Source: Candidatus Thiosymbion ectosymbiont of Catanema sp. Cochon2018 (GTDB lineage: Bacteria; Pseudomonadota; Gammaproteobacteria; Chromatiales; Chromatiaceae). From it: 64,000 nucleotides of DNA. Below, one piece after another: positions 55,242 through 64,000 of the stretch; within the stretch, counting starts at the first letter, position 1; the number at the start of each line of letters is the position of its first letter. The stretch covers positions 62,001-126,000 of the forward strand of contig WYCW01000005.1 of NCBI GenBank assembly GCA_011392765.1, given 5' to 3'. The notes under the pieces are model-generated. The model was not told where the DNA came from, did no database searches, and worked only from the letters and a program-made list of their open reading frames with translations. A program made the position numbers and the translations under genes.

Positions 55242-57110
55242 GTGGAGTCGATCCTCAAGGATCATTCCCGGGAAAGCCGGCTTTTTGCCAAGCGAGCTAT
55301 CCTTGCCGGGGTCTTGGTGCTTGCGGCCATGCTTATGGTGACGGCAAGGCTGGTCCAGCTGCAGATCGGCAACTACACACACTTATCCACCCTGTCCCGG
55401 GACAACCAGGTCAAACTCGAGCCCCTTCCCCCCACGCGGGGATTGATTTATGACGCCGCCGGGGTCCTGCTGGCGGACAATCGCCCATCCCTCTCGCTCG
55501 AAATCACCCTCGAGGAGGTCGAGGACCTGGATACCACCATCGACGAGCTCGGGGCTCTCATCGACATCGGGGACAAGGATCTGAAACACTTCGCCCGCAT
55601 GCGCAAGCTGCGGCACCGTTTCGAGGAAATTCCCATCCGTACTGACCTGAATCCGGAAGAGGTGGCCCGGTTTGCCGTCAACCGTCATCGCTTTCCGGGA
55701 GTCGCCGTCCGTGCCCGGCTACTGCGCGCCTATCCGCTCGGTGAGCACACGGCGCATGTGTTGAGCTACGTCGGCAGGATCAACGAGCAGGAGCTCAAGC
55801 GTATCGATGCCTTGAACTACGCCGGAACCAATTACATCGGCAAGGGGGGAGTAGAGAAGGCCCACGAAGACCTGCTGCACGGTACCGTGGGGCACCGACA
55901 GGTAGAAGTGAATGCCAAGGGACATGTGCTGGGGGTGCTGAAGCGGCACCAGCCGCAATCCGGGAAGAGCTTGGAGTTGTACCTGGACATCCGACTGCAG
56001 CAAGACGCATACGCCGCCCTGGGCGACCGCCGCGGCGCCGTGGTGGCAATCGATCCGCGCACCGGCGGCGTACTCGCCCTGGTCAGTCGCCCCAGCTTCG
56101 ATCCCAATCTCTTCGTGGACGGCATCGACGCGGCGGACTACCGAGCCCTGCGCCGCTCGCCCGATAAGCCCCTGTTCAACCGCGCCATCCGCGGTCAATA
56201 CTCGCCGGGATCCACGATCAAACCCTTTATCAGCCTGGGTGGACTGGAGACCGGGACGATACGCGCGACCGACGCCAAGTGGTGTCCTGGTTACTATCGG
56301 CTCCCCGGACATACCCACAAGTACCGATGCTGGAACCGTGGGGGACACGGGACCACCGCCTTGGAGAAGGCCATCGTCCAGTCCTGCGACGTTTATTTTT
56401 ATAAGCTGGCCCAGGGTATGGGGATCGACCGGCTGCACGATTTCCTGGCCGGGTTCGGTTTCGGCAAGCGCACCGGCATCGATGTTACCGGCGAACGCAG
56501 AGGTTTGCTGCCATCCAAAACCTGGAAAAGGAGGGCATACAATCAACCCTGGTTTCCCGGAGAAACCCTTATTGTGGGTATCGGGCAAGGCCCTTTTTTA
56601 ACTACACCGCTACAGCTTGCCGTCGCGACGGCGACTTTGGCGGCGCGCGGCCGTTTCATACGACCTCGTATCGTCCGCGCGACCAAGGCGCAGGGCCCGG
56701 AGGCGAAACATGAATTCCCGGCGCAAATCCGGCAGCTTCCTCTTTCCTCCCGCTACCTCGATAAGGTGATCGAATCCATGGTGAAGGTGGTGAGGAGCAA
56801 CCGCGGTACGGCCAAACGCATCCGCACCAACGCCTACAGTATTGCGGGGAAGACGGGCACCGTCCAGGTCTTCAGCGTGAAGCAGAAGGAACGCTATCGT
56901 GAATCCGAGGTCGCCGAACATATGCGCGACCATGCCCTGTTCGTGGCCTTCGCACCCGTGGAGGACCCCCGCATCGCCGTAGCGGTTATCGTAGAGAATG
57001 GTGGTCACGGGGGCGCGGTGGCGGCACCGGTCGCCCGGCGGGTAATGGACAGCTATTTGTTGCGCACGCCACCTCCCGCGGCGGCGGGGGAAGCGGCAGG
57101 TGGTCACTAG
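55242..57110 (+). CDS. mrdA: Penicillin-binding protein 2
   Basis: 622 aa; RGLIYDAAGVLLADNRPSLSL, SPGSTIKPF, SCDVYFYKLA, AGKTGTVQVFS. Confidence 0.96.
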   Translation: MESILKDHSRESRLFAKRAILAGVLVLAAMLMVTARLVQLQIGNYTHLSTLSRDNQVKLEPLPPTRGLIYDAAGVLLADNRPSLSLEITLEEVEDLDTTIDELGALIDIGDKDLKHFARMRKLRHRFEEIPIRTDLNPEEVARFAVNRHRFPGVAVRARLLRAYPLGEHTAHVLSYVGRINEQELKRIDALNYAGTNYIGKGGVEKAHEDLLHGTVGHRQVEVNAKGHVLGVLKRHQPQSGKSLELYLDIRLQQDAYAALGDRRGAVVAIDPRTGGVLALVSRPSFDPNLFVDGIDAADYRALRRSPDKPLFNRAIRGQYSPGSTIKPFISLGGLETGTIRATDAKWCPGYYRLPGHTHKYRCWNRGGHGTTALEKAIVQSCDVYFYKLAQGMGIDRLHDFLAGFGFGKRTGIDVTGERRGLLPSKTWKRRAYNQPWFPGETLIVGIGQGPFLTTPLQLAVATATLAARGRFIRPRIVRATKAQGPEAKHEFPAQIRQLPLSSRYLDKVIESMVKVVRSNRGTAKRIRTNAYSIAGKTGTVQVFSVKQKERYRESEVAEHMRDHALFVAFAPVEDPRIAVAVIVENGGHGGAVAAPVARRVMDSYLLRTPPPAAAGEAAGGH

Positions 57111-57280
57111 GGGGCGTTCTCAATCAATAAATCATCTAAGTGTTGTAGGCTGGGTTGAGGAACGAAACCCAACTTTTCCGATCCGCAATACCCTGTGCTG
57201 GGTTTCGCCGTCCCTGGCCGTAACCCAGCCTACGGGCTTGATTTTTATGATGATTTGGCTCAGTTGAGAACGCCCCCTAG
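57107..57280. repeat. MITE family B downstream of mrdA
   Basis: ctagggggcgttctcaatcaataaatcatctaagtg...gctcagttgagaacgccccctag; overlaps the mrdA TAG stop. Confidence 0.85.
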
Positions 57281-57386
57281 GGCGTGTTGATATTCGAGTC
57301 CAACTGACTGCATTTTAGAAACAGGGAAAAATGCTTAGCCGCCTTATAATGGCAGGGATATACCAAGTCATAGGAACTCGACCCAA

Positions 57387-58229
57387 ATGTCAAGTAAACC
57401 GCAATATCACACTACAGGTCCCTTCCGCGCGGAACAGCTGCGTTGCGGCGATCCTTACGAGCTCGACGACGGCCATCTCATCGAGTGTCTGCCCAGCGGC
57501 GGGCGGCACGCCAAGGCCAATCTGAGCGGGGGGTTTGCGCTGGAGAGCGATCCGGCCGTGGAGTCAGCCGGCTTCGATCCCGGATTTACGCCGGACGAGG
57601 AGAACCTGCGCGCCCCCGATATCGCCGTGGGCAATGTCCCGGACGCTCCGGGTTGGATATCCGGGGCGCCGCCGTTGGCGGTGGAGTATGCCGACATCGG
57701 TCAAAACGAGCAGAACCTGCAAAAAAAGATTCGCACCCTGCTCGGGGCCGGGACACGCTACGTCTGGGTCGTGCGCCTGACCGGACCGCGCCGGGTCGAG
57801 GTGTACGAGCCGCACGGTTCCCCCTCGTTGGCGTATCCCGGCCAGCAACTGGAGGCCCCCGGCATCCTCGCCAACCCGGTGCCGGTGGAGGCCCTGTACG
57901 ACCCGGACGCGGCCCACAGGACCGCGCTGCGAAACCTGCTGCAACGGCGCGGCTACGCGGACCTGGACGCCGTGCGGGAAGAGGGCCGGGAGGAAGGCCG
58001 GGAAGAGGGCTGGGAAAAGGGCCAAGAGGAGGGCCGGGAAAGGGGTCGGGAAGAGGGTGAGCTGGCGTTGGTTCTGCGCCAGCTCCGACGTGCGGTTGGG
58101 CAAATCCCGGAAAGCGAGAGCCAACGGATTCGCCAGCTCGGTCGTGACGGATTGGCCGCGCTGGCCGAGGCCCTGTTGGATTTCCGCGCAACCAGCGACT
58201 TGACCGCTTGGCTGGAGCGCCATGTTTAA
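57387..58229 (+). CDS. Uma2-family (DUF820) putative endonuclease
   Basis: DPYELDDGHLIECLPSGGRHAKAN...LRAPDIAVGNVPDAPGWISGAPPLAVEYADIGQNEQNLQKKIRTLLGAGTRYVWVV; Glu/Arg-rich repeats near C-terminus. Confidence 0.8.
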   Translation: MSSKPQYHTTGPFRAEQLRCGDPYELDDGHLIECLPSGGRHAKANLSGGFALESDPAVESAGFDPGFTPDEENLRAPDIAVGNVPDAPGWISGAPPLAVEYADIGQNEQNLQKKIRTLLGAGTRYVWVVRLTGPRRVEVYEPHGSPSLAYPGQQLEAPGILANPVPVEALYDPDAAHRTALRNLLQRRGYADLDAVREEGREEGREEGWEKGQEEGRERGREEGELALVLRQLRRAVGQIPESESQRIRQLGRDGLAALAEALLDFRATSDLTAWLERHV

Positions 58230-58374
58230 GGTTTGCCGACGCAATCTCCCCGCCGATTCGCGCCGCATGTCTCGACGAGCCCGTATGTGAAGATGGCGTC
58301 TGGCACATAGTTTCAGCACATCCTGCATTTACGGAACCGATGGGCACATTGGGTTCCCCCGTCATAACCGATTC

Positions 58375-59535
58375 TTGAAAATGCGAAACATGCTGAAATG
58401 GGGTACCAACACCTTTTCCACGAGCGTCGACAGTGTTCCGCGAGCCGTCCGGGTGGGTCTGCTGGGCCGGGTGCACTTGGATCTGCCCTTACTGATCGCC
58501 TTGCTGCTCCTGTGCGCCTATGGGCTGCTGGTGCTCTTCAGCGCCACCGGTCAGGATCCGCACAAGCTCCACCAACAGCTGATCCGGCTCGGGATCGCCT
58601 TCGCGGTCATGGTCGTCACCGCCCAGATACCACCCTGGAAGCTGCGACGCTGGTCTTTACCCCTGTTCGGCATCGGGCTGACGATGCTGCTGGGCGTCCT
58701 GGCACTGGGAGAGATCGGCAAAGGCGCCCAGCGCTGGTTGGACTTAGGAGTAGTACGCTTTCAGCCTTCGGAGTTGCTCAAGGTTGCGGTTCCCATGACG
58801 CTCGCCTGGTACCTCGCCGAGAGGCCCCTGCCCCCCAGTGGGTCGCGGACCCTGTGGGCGGTTATTCTGACCGCCGTTCCGGTACTCCTGATCGCGCGCC
58901 AGCCGGACCTCGGCACCGCGTTGCTGGTGGCCGGTACCGGCATTGTCGTGTTGTTCCTGGCGGGGTTGCGGTGGCAACCGATCGCCTTGCTGGGGGCAAG
59001 CGCGGTGGCCCTCGCCCCCCTGCTCTGGTATTTCATGCACCCTTACCAGCAGCAGCGGGTGCTTACCTTCCTCAACCCGGAGAGCGACCCCCTCGGCACC
59101 GGCTACCACATCATCCAAGCCAAGATCGCCATCGGCTCCGGCGGTATCTACGGTAAGGGTTGGCTCAACGGAACCCAATCCCGTTTGGAGTTTCTGCCCG
59201 AACGCTCGACGGACTTCGTCTTCGCGATTCTCGGCGAGGAGTTCGGGCTGATCGGCATCCTGGCGATGCTGGCTATCTACCTGTTCATCATCGTCCGCGG
59301 GCTCTACATTGCCACCCAGGCCCAGGACACCTATGGCCGGTTGCTCGCCGGCGGGCTCACCATGACATTCTTCATCTATCTGTTCGTCAACACCGGCATG
59401 ACCACCGGACTCCTGCCGGTAGTGGGTATACCCCTGCCCCTGGTGAGCTACGGAGGCACGTCCCTGGTGACCATCCTGGCCGGTTTCGGTATCCTGATGT
59501 CCATCCACACCCACAGAAAATTGCTTCTTCCCTAA
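58375..59535 (+). CDS. rodA: Rod-shape determining protein RodA
   Basis: LHLDLPLLIALLLLCAYGLLVLFSATGQ ... GKGWLNGTQSRLEFLPERSTDFVFAILGEEFG. Confidence 0.95.
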   Translation: MKMRNMLKWGTNTFSTSVDSVPRAVRVGLLGRVHLDLPLLIALLLLCAYGLLVLFSATGQDPHKLHQQLIRLGIAFAVMVVTAQIPPWKLRRWSLPLFGIGLTMLLGVLALGEIGKGAQRWLDLGVVRFQPSELLKVAVPMTLAWYLAERPLPPSGSRTLWAVILTAVPVLLIARQPDLGTALLVAGTGIVVLFLAGLRWQPIALLGASAVALAPLLWYFMHPYQQQRVLTFLNPESDPLGTGYHIIQAKIAIGSGGIYGKGWLNGTQSRLEFLPERSTDFVFAILGEEFGLIGILAMLAIYLFIIVRGLYIATQAQDTYGRLLAGGLTMTFFIYLFVNTGMTTGLLPVVGIPLPLVSYGGTSLVTILAGFGILMSIHTHRKLLLP

Positions 59536-59659
59536 AAGGTTTCGTACTATTTACCAAGTTGAACATGAAGCGCGGTGCGGATTCCGATTGGAGTTTCGCG
59601 ACGAAGCTCAAGTTGGGCACTCGTCGGCCTGGGGCGAGGTCTCGCTGGGAATTTAAGCA

Positions 59660-60667
59660 ATGCGATCGATTCGTTGGTGGTATGGGATGCTTGCGGCCTT
59701 GGTGTTCCTGACCGCGGCGGCGGAGGAACCGGCGAGTTATCGCGCGGGCAGGGAACGTTTCGTCCTCGACATGGCCCGTAAGCACGGCTTCGATAAGAGC
59801 CAGCTCACGAGCCTCATGGGACAGGTCCGCTATAGCCGGGAGGTCATAGAAGCCATTCGCCGTCCCTTCGAGGCCAAGCCCTGGTACAAGTACCGCCCGA
59901 TCTTTCTCACCGACAAGCGGATCCGAGGTGGGATCGCGTTTTGGCGTAAGAACCGCGAGTCCCTCGAGCGCGCCCAAGCGGCCTATGGTGTGCCGCCGCA
60001 GATCATCACCGCCATTATCGGCGTCGAGACCAACTACGGTGATAACCTGGGCCGGTACCGGGTAATCGACGCCCTGAGCACCCTGGGTTTCTCCTATCCC
60101 AAGCGTGCGGACTTCTTCCGGAAGGAGCTCGAGGAGCTGCTACTCCTGGCCCGGGAGGAATCCATCGACGTATCGGGGCTGAGGGGCTCCTACGCCGGTG
60201 CCATTGGTCTGCCCCAATTTATCCCATCCAGCTATCGTGCCTACGCCGTGGATTTCGACGGTGATGGCCGGCGGAACCTCCGGCAGAGCGAGGCGGATGC
60301 GATCGGGAGCGTAGGCAACTACCTCGATCGACATGGTTGGAAGACCGGAGAACCGGTGACCTTCCCCGCCAGGGTCGCGGGTGGGACACCGCAAGGCATT
60401 ACACCTGCGGGGAAACGACCCGTAAAACCCGCAACCAGCCTGGACCGGCTCAAGGCGGCGGGCATCGTTGCGGAAAAACACCTACCCGGATCGACCCGAG
60501 CGACCCTGATCCGTCTCGATGCACCGGGGCCCGAGTATTGGCTGGGACTCGACAACTTCTATGTAATCACCCGTTACAACCACAGTAATCTCTATGCCAT
60601 GGCTGTGTACCAGCTCAACCGCGAGATTCGGACGGCATACAAGCCAGAAAGGTTTATCCGCAAATGA
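59660..60667 (+). CDS. mltB: Lytic murein transglycosylase B
   Basis: AYGVPPQIITAIIGVETNYG...LRGSYAGAIGLPQFIPSSYRAYAVDFDGDG. Confidence 0.93.
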   Translation: MRSIRWWYGMLAALVFLTAAAEEPASYRAGRERFVLDMARKHGFDKSQLTSLMGQVRYSREVIEAIRRPFEAKPWYKYRPIFLTDKRIRGGIAFWRKNRESLERAQAAYGVPPQIITAIIGVETNYGDNLGRYRVIDALSTLGFSYPKRADFFRKELEELLLLAREESIDVSGLRGSYAGAIGLPQFIPSSYRAYAVDFDGDGRRNLRQSEADAIGSVGNYLDRHGWKTGEPVTFPARVAGGTPQGITPAGKRPVKPATSLDRLKAAGIVAEKHLPGSTRATLIRLDAPGPEYWLGLDNFYVITRYNHSNLYAMAVYQLNREIRTAYKPERFIRK

Positions 60668-60689
60668 TCCGGTCGCTTCGGTCTATCCG

Positions 60690-60762
60690 CAGATTACACA
60701 GATTTTCACAGATTAAAAACGAAACAATCTGTGAGAATCTGCGTAATCTGCGGATAGAAGAG
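60690..60762. repeat. Palindromic gattacacagatt repeat
   Basis: cgcagattacacagattttcacagatt...aatctgtgagaatctgcgtaatctgcg. Confidence 0.65.
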
Positions 60763-60775
60763 ATCATGTAATCTT

Positions 60776-61705
60776 TTGCGACCGATTGGCGTTCATTTGC
60801 GGACAAAAATAATTCCCATGTTATCGAAACTTCGAGACTGTTGTAGTGGAAGCAGCGTCGGTCTGCTTTTACTACTGGGGCTGCCGGGGCTGCTGGGCGG
60901 TTGCTCCGGCACCGGGGACAAGGCGTCGGAGCCGGTCGAGATTGCGGATGCCAAGCCCAAAATCGAGCCCAAGAGCAAGTACGGGAATCCAAAATCCTAT
61001 GTCGTCTTCGGTAAGCGTTATTACCCCAAGGCCAGCAGCAAGGGGCACGTAGAGCGGGGGTTGGCCTCCTGGTACGGCAAAAAGTTCCACGGCCGCAAGA
61101 CCAGCAACGGCGAGCGCTACAACATGTACGCCATGACCGCGGCCCACAAGACCTTGCCGCTGCCGACCTATGCCCGGGTGACCAATCTGACGAACGGGCG
61201 CAGCACGGTAGTAAGGATCAATGACCGCGGCCCCTTCCACGGCAACCGCATTATCGACCTGTCCTACTCGGCTGCCCGCAAGCTGGGAATGGCGGCCAAG
61301 GGGGTTGCGGTGGTGGAGGTCAGGGCCATTGATCCCGGCCGTCCGAAATCCGCCCGGCGGGGTGGTTTCCCCGCTTCCGCGAGCAAGATACTCAAAGCTA
61401 AGGCCAAGGCACGCAAGAAGCTTATTGCCCGACAGACACCGGCGGTGAAAGGGAAGCCCAGGGCAACCGGTCGGCCTTTGCTGTACCTACAGGTGGGGGC
61501 CTTTAGTAGCCGTGTGAATGCCGAACACCTGCAGCGCCGGTTGGCGAACTATATCGCCGAGCAGGTCCGGGTTCGCACGCGAGAGGATAGCAAGGCACCC
61601 TACAAGGTTCATATAGGGCCACTCGGCTCCCGAAAGCGCGCAAATAATCTGTCCCGGAAACTTGCATCCTTGGGCCTGAGCAGGTCTCTCATTGTTGTGG
61701 AGTAG
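60776..61705 (+). CDS. rlpA: Septal ring lytic transglycosylase RlpA with SPOR domain
   Basis: GLASWYGKKFHGRKTSNGERYNMYAMTAAHKTLPLPTYARVTNL...C-terminal YLQVGAFSSRVNAEHLQRRL. Confidence 0.93.
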   Translation: MRPIGVHLRTKIIPMLSKLRDCCSGSSVGLLLLLGLPGLLGGCSGTGDKASEPVEIADAKPKIEPKSKYGNPKSYVVFGKRYYPKASSKGHVERGLASWYGKKFHGRKTSNGERYNMYAMTAAHKTLPLPTYARVTNLTNGRSTVVRINDRGPFHGNRIIDLSYSAARKLGMAAKGVAVVEVRAIDPGRPKSARRGGFPASASKILKAKAKARKKLIARQTPAVKGKPRATGRPLLYLQVGAFSSRVNAEHLQRRLANYIAEQVRVRTREDSKAPYKVHIGPLGSRKRANNLSRKLASLGLSRSLIVVE

Positions 61706-61955
61706 GCCTGCCCGGGAGCGCCGTGAATTGTTTGAACCACAAAGGGCACAAAGGGCGCAAAGATTTTGTTGTAGGGGTACCCCTTGCGAGTGTCCTGCCG
61801 AGGGTGAACATGAACCAGCAATATTTGTCGGAACGGGGTACTAGACAGTTGGTGCGGAAAATTTCATCGTCGGGATGACGAGGGATCACTACCTCAGCGA
61901 GTTTCGCCTGATTGACTGGAATTGTTTACGATTCAATTAGTTGAGGGGATCAGCT

Positions 61956-62282
61956 ATGTTGCGTATTCCAAAGGCCCAATATGATGCACTCGACAAAATC
62001 CATAAAGACAAATTTTATGGGGATCTCGAAAAATATCTCACTGAGGAATTTTCCAATACAGGAGCTGCCGAGCGGAATCGCTTGATGGCTGCTTGTCGTG
62101 ATGCCTGTGAGTCATTGAAGATACGAAACATGGATGGGATATTCGCATTTTATGTACTCTCATTCATTCACGGATCTTCGGTTGATCGCACGGTAGAGTA
62201 TCGAGTTGCTCATAAGCGTTATATATTGCTTGGTTATAGTCCGGAGCAGTTACCTGTCGATACGTTGGAAGCGATGTACTGA
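61956..62282 (+). CDS. Small protein resembling companions of secreted polymorphic toxins
   Basis: MLRIPKAQYDALDKIHKDKFYGDLEKYLTEEF; first of three consecutive AT-richer ORFs. Confidence 0.45.
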   Translation: MLRIPKAQYDALDKIHKDKFYGDLEKYLTEEFSNTGAAERNRLMAACRDACESLKIRNMDGIFAFYVLSFIHGSSVDRTVEYRVAHKRYILLGYSPEQLPVDTLEAMY

Positions 62283-62796
62283 TGAGAAAAAACTACTCGA
62301 ACTGATCAAAAAACTTATCGAGCGGATCTGGCGGGGAGGGAAACGAAAGCCGCTGAAGAAGCCAAAAAGCCAACCAAAGAATCAAACGCCTGGCTGCACC
62401 ATAAAATGTAAGTCGAAAGTCACAGCGAAACGTCCGGTTAGGCGTCACAACCCATGTAAAACTAAAAAGAATGATCCTACAAAACCACAGAATACGGTTA
62501 TTGATCCTGGCGCGGATATTTCTGCCGATATCGATGCGTTGAATTCAGGTAATTTTACTCGCAAGGGGGAGGATTATATCGTCGGCGAACGGGTCTATGG
62601 TATGTATCCTGATACCGGTCAAGTTTTTCCAAAATCCGGCCCTGGTTTTATTGAGGTTGACCGCGCCCAGCATCAACTCCTTAAGAGACTCAATTCGGGT
62701 TCATATGAAGATGCAATGAAATTCGCAAAAAACAAACCGGGATTGACTCAAGATAAGATCGATGCTGTTCTGAAGATTTGGGAGAAATGCAAGTGA
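62206..62796 (+). CDS. Candidate polymorphic-toxin C-terminal domain (start uncertain)
   Basis: Basic N-terminal region then YIVGERVYGMYPDTGQVFPKSGPGFIEVDRAQHQLLKRLNSGSYEDAM. Confidence 0.45.
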   Translation: MLISVIYCLVIVRSSYLSIRWKRCTDEKKLLELIKKLIERIWRGGKRKPLKKPKSQPKNQTPGCTIKCKSKVTAKRPVRRHNPCKTKKNDPTKPQNTVIDPGADISADIDALNSGNFTRKGEDYIVGERVYGMYPDTGQVFPKSGPGFIEVDRAQHQLLKRLNSGSYEDAMKFAKNKPGLTQDKIDAVLKIWEKCK

Positions 62797-63194
62797 TCTC
62801 ACGGTCGATATACATTTGCTCAAGAAAAGAGTCATTGGAAAGTGTTCTCGGAGAATTGGGTATTACTCCAACTAATATCTTAAGCTACGAAGAAAATGTA
62901 TCGTATCTCGAAACCAAAGAGAACGGTGCTCTCGTGGAACAGGTTCGGGGTGATTTTACCCACGCCGTCGATTTTGACCTATTCGATCGAGGATTGCGCG
63001 CGGTGATATCGGTATTCAGGATACTCTCAAAACGTGGTGTCGAAGTCGCCATGCCGGTTGAAGAAGAAGATGACCCGTTTGTATTTCACCTGTGGCGTGA
63101 TGGAAGGAGGTTACTCGTTCGCGTCGAGGAAGATGAAGACAACGAAGATACGATTCTGATCTTGGACCCGCTAAGCGATGCAGGTCTACAATGA
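62778..63194 (+). CDS. Candidate immunity protein
   Basis: Acidic 138 aa, overlaps the end of the toxin-like ORF. Confidence 0.4.
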   Translation: MGEMQVISRSIYICSRKESLESVLGELGITPTNILSYEENVSYLETKENGALVEQVRGDFTHAVDFDLFDRGLRAVISVFRILSKRGVEVAMPVEEEDDPFVFHLWRDGRRLLVRVEEDEDNEDTILILDPLSDAGLQ

Positions 63195-63360
63195 AATTTA
63201 GCGCGGAAGTTCGCCATATACGCACTTAACCTGGGTCCCGAAAGTTCCGATTAGGCTGTGGCCCGAGTAACATGACAACTGGTCGGAACACGGCAATGTT
63301 TTTCCTCCATTGCGTCCGCGTCCCCTCTCTCTGGCCCAATCCACTGACCGATTTTAGCCG

Positions 63361-64000
63361 ATGAAACCACTTTTCCACGTCTCGGTCCTGCTTATCCTCT
63401 TTTTCTCCGCCGGCATCCAGTCCGTTGACATGCCCACGCCGGACAACCCTACCCCGGTCCGGGCGGCGGACGAAATACCCATCCCCGATCCACCGCAGTT
63501 GGCCGCCAGGGCCTATCTGCTAATGGATCACAACAGCGGCAGGGTGCTGGCACAATCCAATGCGGACGAGCGCTTGGGGCCGGCCAGTCTGACCAAGATC
63601 ATGAGTGCCTACGTGGTGTTTCGCGAGCTGGCCGGGGGCAATCTGTCGCTCCGGGAGCGGGCGTCCATCAGCGAGAAGGCGTGGCGTGCCGGCGGCTCCA
63701 AGATGTTCATCGAGATCGGCAAGCGGGTATCTGTGGAGGATCTCCTTAAGGGCATGATTATTCAATCCGGGAACGATGCCAGCGTGGCCCTGGCCGAGCA
63801 CATCGCGGGCAGTGAAGAGACCTTCGCCGACCTGATGAACACCCATGCCGAGCGTATGGGTATGCAAGGCAGTAACTTCACCAATGCCACCGGACTGCCG
63901 CAAAGGGATCACTATACCACCGCCCGGGACATGGCCTTGGTGACTGCAGCGACCATCCGTGAATTTCCGGAGTACTATGCCTGGTATGCCGTAAAGGAGT
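63361..64000 (+). CDS. dacA: D-alanyl-D-alanine carboxypeptidase (PBP5/6 type), partial at window edge
   Basis: AYLLMDHNSGRVLAQSNADERLGPASLTKIMSAYVVF ... SGNDASVALAEHIAGS. Confidence 0.93.
   Translation, partial: MKPLFHVSVLLILFFSAGIQSVDMPTPDNPTPVRAADEIPIPDPPQLAARAYLLMDHNSGRVLAQSNADERLGPASLTKIMSAYVVFRELAGGNLSLRERASISEKAWRAGGSKMFIEIGKRVSVEDLLKGMIIQSGNDASVALAEHIAGSEETFADLMNTHAERMGMQGSNFTNATGLPQRDHYTTARDMALVTAATIREFPEYYAWYAVKE

Overview
64-kb window of a high-GC gammaproteobacterial-type chromosome, judged from gene content only. Core genes: alaS, recX-recA, comEC, phoR/phoB, putP, lpxA, purH, fis, gatC, mreBCD-mrdA-rodA-mltB-rlpA-dacA. These alternate with accessory DNA that is dense in mobile elements and partly decayed defence or toxin modules. 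Main observations: (1) an LRR-Roc-COR protein ending in a TIR domain (8.0-10.8 kb). (2) A compact three-gene operon of an unknown protein, a RelE-like/phospholipase-D fusion and an AAA ATPase (14.7-17.4 kb). Its first gene is split near its start codon by a ~170-bp MITE, and a second copy of that 5' end without the MITE lies 4.5 kb away, giving an internal empty site. (3) Several non-autonomous element families with readable structure: a 341-342 bp family with 8-bp target duplications; a 115-bp IS1-like MITE with an 8-bp target duplication nested inside another MITE; and a 346-bp IS200/IS605 tnpA-deletion derivative that interrupts a B12-binding radical SAM gene. (4) Two apparently identical IS1 copies, an IS1-in-IS1 nest, and an IS110 element with a candidate bridge-RNA leader. 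(5) A frameshifted membrane STAND ATPase, a decayed AAA/DUF4276 pair, several vapBC/parDE modules, and a candidate toxin-immunity cassette at 61.9-63.2 kb. All calls are from reading the sequence and supplied translations; no searches were run.
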